From Cinnamomum chago (Eukaryota; Streptophyta; Magnoliopsida; Laurales; Lauraceae), in contig CP142460.1 of NCBI GenBank assembly GCA_038049695.1, positions 34,382,001-34,446,000 on the forward strand: DNA of 64,000 nucleotides, written 5' to 3'. Within the stretch, counting starts at the first letter, position 1. Each line of letters begins with the position of its first letter. Below are positions 35,600 to 46,000 of the stretch, piece after piece. Under the pieces are notes generated by a model that was not told the origin of the DNA, did no database searches, and saw only the letters and a list, made by a program, of their open reading frames with translations. Made by a program: the position numbers and the translations under genes.

Positions 35600-38502
35600 T
35601 GTTAGTTTATGGTCTCAATACCAAGGGTATATGATGTAATAAATTGATTAATTTCTTTATTTATCAATACAATTCATGCTTTTCCTTTCAGGAGATGAAT
35701 GGTGTTTTATATACTTGCACATAACCAATACAAATGACATAATGGTTCATGAGATGAACCGGAGTCCACAGGAGACATGTATTGCAAATCTTATACTTAA
35801 ATATCTTCACAACCAGTGATGATATTGGGCATCTCATCTGACAAGGTTGCAGCACTTTGATCACTATGAGATAGTATGATTTGTCTCAATCATCGGAATG
35901 TAAGATTCTGGATCATGGCACTGGTACATTGGATGTATTGAAGGACCATGAGAAGCACCTTATATACACTGTCTTTACTTTAAGGTCTGCTTTCATAATT
36001 CCCTAGCAATAGGCTCATAATCCTGAGACATTAATAAACTCAAGTTTCTATCTATTCATTTGCTTTGAGTCACCAATGAGTGAGGCCAATTGTAGGTCAA
36101 CACCTCGGTGATTTGGGTACGTGGTAGTAGAGCTGTGGGAACATTCAATGGTCAAGATGGAATCTATCTTTTATATCCCCTTGTGCCAATTAATGGATTT
36201 ATCATTGGTAAGTGCGCACCCATTCCGATTAAGAGTTAATTGGATCGGTACCAAATGATCATTATAATTAATTAGGGCTCAAGGATAATAAGATATGGAT
36301 CTAATTTGGTGGACAGGTCCATTTGATCCATGGATATAGATGGAGGGGCCTACTTGTGGTACTGAGGAAGTTTAGGGTCTTCATTGTAAGTTATTCCTAA
36401 GACTGGAGTGCAATTGCATTTATATAGTGGAGTTATTTGTAATTAACTGTGGGCCCGGATTACACATGAGATGTGGGGTCGCATGTCCCAGTTGGAGCCA
36501 GCTTTCTAAGGAATCCCTAGTGGTCCCCACGCTAGCCCAATTTATTAGAAAGATACTAATTCTACTTGAACTCTAAAAGGACGGTTACAATTTCTATTTG
36601 AAGTGAGACTTCTAATAGTGGTAATGGTAAGCTACTAATTATTAATGGAAGTAGGACTTCTATTTTAATTAGAAAGGAGAAAGCTACTAATTGTTCTGGA
36701 AGTGAGACTTCTATGGCAACTAGCAAGGAAGAAGTTTTTGATGGAAACTAGGTGAGCCTTCTAGATAGGTTTCAAAAACTTTTGACCCACTTGATGCAGG
36801 GATCATCTATTTAGAAGGCAACAAACCCAATCCAGGATGCATTCCCTCAAACTCATAGATCTTGTACAGCAATATATACTATCTAGAAGATAGAAAATAG
36901 CAAATAAACATGCAACCACGAAATCGACAACATACAAGGATGTAGATATACCTTTGGAGCCTTGTAGTGCTTTAATGGAGAATTTGAGTTCTTTCCTTTG
37001 ATGATGAACACCTTCACTATTCAATTCAGAATCTCCAACTCGTTTTGATCTTCCACGCTATGACCTATATTAGATCTCTTTTCTCAAGAAGATGGTGGAA
37101 TCTTCAAGAGAAAACCCAACTAGTAACTCTAAGGAACTAACGGTGAAAGAGAGGGGAACTTAGAGAGGAAAAGAACTTGTGCAACTCTTGCACAAAAGGG
37201 CTGGACTTTCTCTATGTATTATGCACGACCAAGAGGGGTTTATTCCTCTTTATATAGCCCTCCAATCCACCTCTTTTCCTACTTGAAATAGAAGCTTAAC
37301 TCCCATTACAAAATAGTAAACTTCTCCCTTGCTAGTTGCCATAGAAGTCTCACTTTTAGAACAATTAGTAGCTTTCTCCTTTCTAATTAAAATAGAAGTC
37401 CTACTTCCATTAATAATTAGTAGCTTACCATTACCACTATTAGAAGTCTCACTTCAGATAGAAATAGTAACCTTCCTTTTAGAGTTCAAGTAGAATTAGT
37501 ATCTTTCTAATAACTTGGGCTAGCGTGGGGACCACTAGGGATTCCTTAGAAAGCTGGCTCCAACTTGGACACGCGACCCCACATCTCATGTGCAATCCGG
37601 GCCCACAGTTAATTGCAAATAACTCCACTATATAAATGCAATTGCACTCCAGTTTTAGGAATAACTTACAATGAAGACCCTAAACTTCCTCAGTACCACA
37701 AGTAGGCCCCTCCATCTATATCCATGGATCAAATGGACCTGTCCACCAAATTAGATCCATATCTTATTATCCTTGAGCCCCAATTAATTATAGTGATCAT
37801 TTGGTACCGATCCAATTAACTCTTAATCGGAATGGGTGCGCACTTACCAATGATAAATCCATTAATTGGCACAAGGGGATATTAAAGATAGATTCCATCT
37901 TGACCATTGAATGTTCTCACAACTCTACTACCAAGTACCCAAATCACTGAGGTGTTGACCTACAATTGGCCTCACTCATTTGTGACTCAAAGCAAATGAA
38001 TAGATAGAAACTTGAGTTCATTAATGTCTCAGGATTATGAGCCTATTGCTAGAGAATTATGAGAGCAGACCTTAAAGTAAAGACAGTGTATATAAGGTAT
38101 TTTTCATGGTCCTTCAATACATCCAATGTACCAGCACCATGATCCAGAATCTTACATTCCGATGATCGAAGCAAATCACACTATCTCATAGTAATCAAAG
38201 TGCTGCAACCTTGTCAGATGAGATGCCCAATCTCAACACTGGTTGTGAAGATATTTAAGTATAGGATTTTCAATACATATCTCATGTATATGGATCTCAT
38301 CCATACACATGTATTACATCTAGTATACTTGTGGACTCTGGTTCATCTCATGAACCATTATGTCATACGTATTGGTTATGTGCAAGTATATAATTAAACA
38401 ACATTCATCTCATGAAAGGAAAGCATGATTGTACTCATAAATAAACAAAATGAATCAATTTATTACATCATATACCTTGGTTTTGAGACCATAAAACTAA
38501 CA
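35600..38502. repeat. Inverted pair of LTR-E copies (copy 2, complete fold-back)
   Basis: The left arm, 35600-36738, is plus oriented and starts TGTTAGTTTATGG. The right part, 36739-38502 (1764 bp), is a minus-oriented LTR that ends CCATAAAACTAACA in plus view. The left arm is the reverse complement of about 37315-38502, giving arms of about 1.15 kb around a ~570-bp loop. Both outer ends carry the LTR terminus TGTTAG/CTAACA. The right end abuts a TRIM polypurine tract and the left end abuts LTR-B. Small indels distinguish this copy from copy 1: about 45 bp present at 7793-7840 are missing near 35767. The frame at 36803-37024 crosses the loop and resembles no known protein. Confidence 0.75.
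37249..37256 (-). promoter_or_regulatory. TATA box of minus-oriented LTR-E (copy 2)
   Basis: TATATAAA on the minus strand, within CTATATAAAGAGGAATAAACC, as in copy 1. Confidence 0.5.
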
Positions 38503-40232
38503 AATCCACCCCCCTTAAGGTTGCATGTCCCTGTGCAGTAGCCTGCCAGCCCTCTTGGCCCGCCCACATGGAGACCCACCCACTTGCACCCGGCCAAGAG
38601 AGGGGACCCACACTCGAACTAGTCGAGAGTTGACTCCGATACCATTTGTAGTGCCCCACCCTTCACGCATGCATGTTATTGTCCTCTTTGGCCCACCGGC
38701 CTCACGGTTTTGCTTCAAATGGTTCACAACCCAACAAAAGGCATCATGCAAGGTAAGGGTGTAAGCTCTATATATAACCCCATTCACTTTCCTCTCTATA
38801 GTCAATGTGGGACTCCAGGGCGTCACATTCCACCCCCCTTTGGCTGCACGTCCCTGTGCAGGAGGCTATTAGTCCCTGTAGCCTGCCAACCCTTTTGGCC
38901 CAACCACATGGAGACCCGCCTACTTGCACCAGGCCACGGCAGGATACTTACACTTGAACTACTTGAGAGTCGGCTCTGATACCATTTGTAATGCCCCACC
39001 CTTCACCCATGCATGATATTGTCCGCTTTAGCCCACGGGCCTCACAGTTTTGCTTCTGATGGGCCTCTTCCCATCAAAAGGCCTCGTGCAAGGTAAGGGT
39101 GTAAGCTCTTACATATAACCTCATTCACTTTCCTCTCTGAGTCGATGTCGGACTCCGGGGCGTCACATTCCAACCCCCTCCTTAGGGCTGCACGTCCCTG
39201 TGCAGTAGCCTGCCTGTCCCTGTAGCCTGTCAGCCCTCTTGGCCGACCACGTGGAGACCCGCCCACTTGCACCAGGCCACGGCTGCGGTCCCACACTCGA
39301 ATTAGTCGAGAGCCGGCTCTGATACCATTTGTCATGCCCTACCCTTCTAGTGGGCCTCTTTTCATCAAAAGGCCTCATGCAAGGAAAGGGTGTAAGCACT
39401 TACATATAACCCTATTTACTTTCCACTCTATAGTCGATGTGGGACTCCAGGGCGTCACAATCCAACCCCCTCAAGGTTGCACGTCCCTATGCAATAGCCT
39501 GCCAGTCTCTGTAGCCCGCCAGCCCTCTTCGCCCGCCCACATGGAGACCCTCCCGCTTGTACCAGGCCACGACAGGGGACCCACACTCGAACAAGTCGAG
39601 AGTCGGCTCTGATACCAGTTGTAATGCCCCACCCTTCACGCATGCATGATATTGTCCGCTTTGGCCTAATGGCCTCATGGTTTTGGTTCTGATGGGCCTC
39701 AACCCATCAAAAGGACTCATGCAAGGTATGGGTGAAAGCTATACATATAACCCCATTCACTTTCCTCCCTATAGTCGATGAGGGACTCCAGGGCGTCACA
39801 ATCCACCCCCCTTAGGGCTACACGTCCCTATGTAGTTGCCTGCCAGTCTCGGTAGCCTGCCAGCCTACTTGGCTCGCCCACATGGACACCCGCCCACTGA
39901 CACCAGGCTACGACAAGGGACCCACACTCGAACAAGTCGAGAGTCAGCACTGATACCATTTGTAACGCCCAACCCTTCACCCATGCATAATATTGTCTGC
40001 TTTGGCCCACGGGCATTACGATTTTGCTTTTGATGGGCCTCTTTTCATCAAAAGGCCTCATGCAAGGTAAGGGTTTAAGCTCAACATATAACCCCATTCA
40101 CCTTCCTCTCTATAGTTGATGTGGGGCTCCGGTGAGTCACAATCCACCCCCTTAAGGCTGCACGTCCCTGGGCAATAGCCTGCCAGTCTCTATAGCATGC
40201 CAGCCCTCTTCGCCCGCCCACATGGAGATCTG
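38503..40232 (-). repeat. TRIM-derived tandem array 4 (5 units)
   Basis: Starts exactly at a polypurine tract (AATCCACCCCCCTTAAGG, plus view) beside LTR-E. Unit starts are near 38647, 38987, 39330, 39620 and 39961. Order and diagnostic words match the higher-order repeat: GGAGGCTATTAGTCC as in unit 2, GTCATGCCCTACCC as in unit 4, and AATGGCCTCATGGTTTTGG as in unit 7. It is therefore a fourth, internally deleted copy. The unit at 39330 has lost about 55 bp. The last unit is cut in its internal domain by the Tekay LTR at 40233. Confidence 0.88.
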
Positions 40233-43039
40233 TGTCGCGACCCCGGAACGGATCCCGGGCCCGCGACGAGTGTTGCATTGCATTCGGTGTTGTTAATTGC
40301 TTTCCCACAGGTTCCCGCGGTGAGGATTCCCAAAGACACGCGGAATCTGGCTCACACGTACAAGTATGCGGAAGCGTGTAGCAAAACACATCAAGATGAG
40401 CCCAACAAAACATTTGGGTGCCATAACAAATGATCACAAGGCATGGTATCATAGAAAGAAGCTAACAAGCATTCCCATTAATATTCAAGTTATAGAACTA
40501 ATACAAAAACAAGTTAAGTTTAGTACAACCCATAAGAGACCAATAAAGGTCAATACAATCTCAAAATAGTCAAAAGAAACCCCAAGACTAAGGGTGACGA
40601 AACTCGAGAACCAGACCGACATCTAAATGACATCGTCGGGCTGCCACTCTCTCACGGGAGTTGGCTCACAAGCCTCCTCCTGACGCTCCTCCTCAAAGGC
40701 AACGTCTCCTGCACCTGGGCACCAATAAACAAGGGTCAAACACGACGGTTTGGCAGGTAATCAATTTAGGCATGAACATGAACAATAACATTTAGAGAAA
40801 ACATGTGAGCAAATCTTTGGTATGAAGTACTATCAAAACTGAGATACATTTTCAAGAATGCGAACAAAGCTGAGATACAAAATAAACTAGCATGAGTACA
40901 TAATATATCATGAATAGTTATCAACCACAAAGAGCCCATCCTTTCTCTATCATTTATATAATGAAAAGAGCAAGCACGCACGACAAACACGATATACATA
41001 ATATAAGCACGACACGATTTCCCACAAAGACGGGAATTCCGACCGCGGAACCGGACACGCACGATGTGTAATAAATACACGACCAGTCTGCAGACAGTCC
41101 ACATGTTTAAAGACCCCCAGACAGTGGATCAAACCGAAAGGGCAGTCTAAGCTCAGTGGTGTTTACTTAATTCATGAATGCACAAAACACGTGAAACACG
41201 ATCAAAGCATGTCGAGATAAAAAGGGGGAAAATCACTTATCAAAACACGACGAACACGACTAGCAGGAGGCATAATAATTATGCATAACACGCTTAGGAA
41301 GTGATCCCCTTTTTCTTGAAACAAAACTTCAAAACAAATTTATACTTGAGCTTCAAAACAAGTGCACGCTTATACTTATCGTACCAAGACGGAGGTTCAA
41401 ATACAAAATCTGACAAGCATGTGCTAAGGCTACTAATTGACCTTTGTGTAATTGAAACTCCAAATGTCAGAATATACAAGAATTGGTGTCCCCGAAGTTG
41501 GGTTTCATTTCGAAGTTCCATTTACACAATGTCAAGTTAAAACCCTTAACATAGTCTAGTTTTCAACCCTCAAGGAATACACAAAATGGAGAGAAATCAT
41601 CTTCCTGAGTCTGGCAGGTTCGCTCGAGCGAACCTGTCACGTTGATGACACTTCGCTCGAGCGAGACACTTCGCTCGAGCGGACCTTACAAGGCGTAGAC
41701 AGTTCGCTCGAGCGAATGTTGGCTCGAGCGAATAATAAAATGCGTTCGAACGAACGACTCACTGCCTCGCTCCGTGGGAGACAGTGGCTTGTTCGCTCGA
41801 GCGAACCCAGGGTCGCTCGAGCGAACAGGCTGCTGCCTGAGCTCGCTGAGTGCGGAAATCCCCTTTCCTTGCACATCTTTCACTACATTCTTCTCCTTCT
41901 TCTCATCCACCAACCACATATCATCCCTTGAGCCTTCATGCTCACCAAGGGTTTATTTATCATCATCCACACATCCAAATCAAGTAAGATAAAATCATAA
42001 ACTTGTAGACAAATCACGTGCACAATTCCTAAAACGAAATAGAATCAAAATACAATGCACATGAAGCCTATAAAGATCACTTGCCTTGACCAAAGCTAAA
42101 CACTCCTCCTCAAGTACTTCCTCAAGCTAATCAACACTACAAGAAAAATCCAAGAGAAAACCACACAACTCACTAAATCTTGAAAACAAGAAACCCATTT
42201 AGAAAAAGGGTTGAAACTAGGAAAATCATGATCTTAAAGGACTAAAAAGACTCCATGAAAGATGTGGGTTGAAGCTCTTACCTAGGAATGGTCACACAAG
42301 AGAGAAGAGAGGAAATGTAGATCTTGTCCCAAAAGAAACTCCAAGAAACTTGTACCAATAGAGAGCTTGCAATGAGATGGAGAAGATGATGAACTTGAAG
42401 CTTTATTTGGAGCTCTCTAACTAGATCATGCAAGGGGAAATGAGGAGGGAGAGAAAAAGGGTTTTTCTTGCCCTAGGTTCAGAAGTTGCAGAGATTGGGG
42501 AAAGTGAATGAAAGAGAGGAAGAAATGAGACTTAAGTGATGACTCATGGGCCCATTGGGCTTGAACTTGAAATGGCTAAAACATGACCTTGTGGGCCTCG
42601 GATGACTTCGACGAAGAAGGATAAAACGATCGTCGAAATATCTAGTTTTCAAAAAGTATATTTTTGACATAGTTTTGAAGTCTCGAAAATTGTGTCCAGA
42701 TTTGTGCAAGAAAGACAATTTTACCCTCTTTGGGCCAAAACTTGGGTTTTTGGGCTTCAAACATGAATGGACTTAATACGAAAGTTGTAACACGTCGAAA
42801 TATCAATCAAATGAAATCAAAATCACAATCACACGGAAATCGATACGATCTTCCCAAGCTCACACGTGCACTCAGGCCATCCTGAGTGTGTCTCACTAAT
42901 ATTAAACGTTCTCAAAATTACCAAAGCTATATCCAAGACTAAAACTAATCACTTCTAACCCAACAATAACTAAACCCACTTAGGACTAAACACATACTAA
43001 TCACACACTAATCGGATTGGTCTGGGTCGGGGTCTAACA
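40233..43039 (-). repeat. LTR1 (3' LTR of A1)
   Basis: 2807 bp, plus-view ends TGTCGCGACCCCGG and CGGGGTCTAACA. The termini are imperfect inverted repeats. A cluster of TTCGCTCGAGCGAA-type palindromes lies at 41619-41826. The small frames in it recur identically in LTR2 and LTR3 and are not genes. Confidence 0.95.
41619..41826. repeat. CTCGAG palindrome cluster in LTR1
   Basis: About seven copies of (T)TCGCTCGAGCGA(A), full or half, plus a variant CGTTCGAACG, lie within ~210 bp. Equivalent clusters are at 49267-49474 (LTR2), 56927-57134 (LTR3) and 11117-11324 (element C). Confidence 0.85.
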
Positions 43040-43052
43040 TCCTCCACCCCTT
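43040..43052 (-). other. Polypurine tract of A1
   Basis: The minus strand reads AAGGGGTGGAGGA immediately before the TGTTAGACCCC start of the 3' LTR. It lies 24 bp past the polyprotein stop codon. Confidence 0.8.
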
Positions 43053-43076
43053 AGGATATTTGGTCCACCAAATAAA

Positions 43077-46000
43077 TCAAACAATTACCTCTGGTAAAAG
43101 CTGTGGATACTTCCTTTGCACTTGCTCTCTCAATTCCCAGGTGGCTTCCTCTGGCTCGTGATTTTCCCAAAGTACCTTGACCCAATGAATAGTCCGGTTT
43201 CTCAATTCTTGCTCTTTGGTGTCAATGATCTTGATCGGTCTTTCCACATACGAGGCATCTTCTCGAATCTCTAAAGGCTCATGTTGTAGAATGTGTGCAG
43301 GACTAGAGACATACTTCTTGAGCATCGAAACGTGAAAAACATTGTGTACCCCGGAGAATTCCGGCGGTAACGCAAGTCTATAAGCTACATCTCCAATCTT
43401 GCTCAAAATCTCATACGGACCAATAAACCTTCTAGACAATTTGCCCTTCTGTCCAAATCTCAATGTCCCCCTATTTGGTGAGACTTTCAAAAACACCTTG
43501 TCACCCACCTGAAACTGCAATTCTCTTCTGCGAGTGTCTGCATAACTCTTCTGCCTACTTCGGGCAATCTTCAACCTTTCCTGAATCAACTTGACCTTTT
43601 CACTTGTCTCTCCCACTATCGTCGGTCCATGGAAACTACGTTCACCGACTTCTTCCCAGCAAACCGGAGTTCTGCATCTTCTACCATAAAGTGCCTCGAA
43701 AGGTGCCATACCGATGCTAGAGTGGTAACTATTGTTATAAGCAAATTCGCAAAGCGGTAGGCATTCATCCCACTGAACCTTGAAATCCAATACACAAGCA
43801 CGCAACATGTCTTCGAGAGTCTGTATCGTCCTTTCTGACTGACCATCGGTCTGAGGATGATAAGTTGTGCTGAACTGGAGTTTGGTACCCATCGACTCAT
43901 GAAGAGTCTTCCAAAACTTTGAAACAAATCTACTGTCTCTGTCTGAAGTAATGGAGACAGGCTGACCATGCTTACTAACAATCTCATCAACAAACAACTT
44001 CGCAAGCGGTGCCATGTGCATCATATTCCCTGTCTTCATCGGAATGAAGTGAGCAGACTTTGTCAGACGATCTACAATAATCCAAATTGCATTATTCCCC
44101 TTCTTGGTATTAGGCAAACCGGAGACGAAATCCATGGTAATGTGCTCCCATTTCCACTCCGGAATCTCCAAAGGCTGTAACAAACCTGGAGGCTTCTGAT
44201 GCTCTGCCTTGATCAACTGACAAGTTAGACAACGAGACACAAAAGCTGCTATCTCTCTCTTCATGTTCCTCCACCAAAATCTATTCTTCAAATTGTGGTA
44301 CATCTTCGTGCTACCCGGATGCATAGAATATCTCGTGCTGTGAGCTTCATTCATTATCTCATTCTTCAAATCATCCACATTCGGCACACACAACCGGTCA
44401 CGGAAATACAATATCCCATTCACCATCTTGAAATCGGGGCGTTCTGCAATAACATCTACTATCTTGGCCAAGTCTGGGTCTTGCAACTGATTTTCCTTAA
44501 TCTTCTGGATGAAGGTTGGTTCAGAAACTGTCATATTTGCTAACATTGCACCCAATCTCAGGGTTTGTACCTCTACACCCAACTCTTCGAACTGCTGTAA
44601 GACACCCATTCCTCTCAAATTAGCCATGACTACTGATTTTCTGCTCAACGCATCTGCTACCACATTCACTTTGCCTGGATGATATTTGATTGGGAAGTCA
44701 TAATCTTTGATATACTCCATCCACCTTCTCTGCCTCATGTTCAAATCCTTCTGCGAAAACAAATATTGTAAACTTCTGTGATCTGAATGGACCTCGAATC
44801 TCTCTCCATAGAGATAGTGTCTCCACATCTTCAATGCGAAGACAACCGCCGCCAACTCCAAGTCGTGAGTCGCATAATTCTTCTCGTGGTCCTTCAACTG
44901 CCTCGAGCCATAAGCAATCACCTTGCCATCTTGCATCAATACACAACCCAGTCCCACATTCGAAGCATCTGTATAAACAATAAATCCGCCGTTGCTCGAG
45001 GGTAATGTAAGAATCGGGGCTGTGGTTAACCTTCCCTTCAACTCTTGGAAACTGGTTTCACACTGATCGGTCCACACAAATGGGACATTCTTCCTAGTCA
45101 ATTTTGTCAAAGGGGCTGCGATGGACGAAAAACCTTGGACAAATCTTCTGTAATAGCCTGCTAAACCCAAAAAGCTTCTAATTTTTGTCACACTGCTTGG
45201 CCTTGCCCAACTAACAACTGCCTCTATCTTGGCTGGATCAACTGCTAAACCTTCTCTGGATATGATGTGGCCAAGAAAAGCAACTTGCTCTAACCAGAAT
45301 TCACACTTACTGAGTTTTGCATATAACTGGTTGTCCCTCAAGAGTTGCAATGTTGTCCTCAAATGTTCTTCATGCTCCTTCTTACTCTTAGAATACACAA
45401 GGACATCATCGATGAACACTACTGTAGAGTGATCCAAATATGGTGCAAAGACCTTGTTCATCAAAGCCATAAAGACTGCTGGTGCATTTGTCAAACCAAA
45501 GGGCATCACTAAGAACTCATAGTGCCCATATCTTGTTCTAAAGGCTGTCTTCTGAACATCTGAGTCTCTAACTCTCAACTGATGGTATCCTGACCTCAAG
45601 TCTATCTTGGAAAAATAGGCTGCTCCTTGCAATTGGTCAAACAATTCGTCTATCCTTGGCAAAGGATACTTGTTCTTCACGGTCACATGGTTCAACTTCC
45701 GGTAGTCAATGCACATTCTCAGGCTTCCATCCTTCTTCTTCACAAACAACACCGGTGCTCCCCACGGTGAAACACTTGGCCTAATAAAACCTTTGCTCAA
45801 CAAATCTTGCAATTGGAGCTTTAGCTCACCCATTTCTGCTGGAGCCATCCTATATGGTGCAATCGAGATCGGAGCTGTCCCTGGAAGGAGCTCAATCGTG
45901 AACTCAACCTTTCTAATTGGTGGTAAACCCGGGATTTCTTCTGGAAAAACATCCGGAAATTCACACACAATGGGGATATCCTCCACCCCTTGGGACTGTT

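Noticed and set aside
36803..37024. Possible small membrane protein in the LTR-E loop
   Set aside because: Hydrophobic stretch only. The frame is not kept in the copy near 8.9 kb and spans an LTR with a TATA box on the same strand.
1108..40232. A large family of 60-167-residue open frames with recurring peptides such as MREGWGVTNGIRADS and THTRTSRESALIPFV
   Set aside because: They come from the TRIM units. Several different frames and both strands are open in different units, frames shift freely between units, and each crosses LTR, primer site and polypurine tract. No coding constraint or known domain.
1108..40232. Cassandra-type TRIM with 5S rRNA-derived promoter boxes
   Set aside because: The LTR lacks the 5S-like internal control region; only the general TRIM plan and tRNA-iMet priming are shared.
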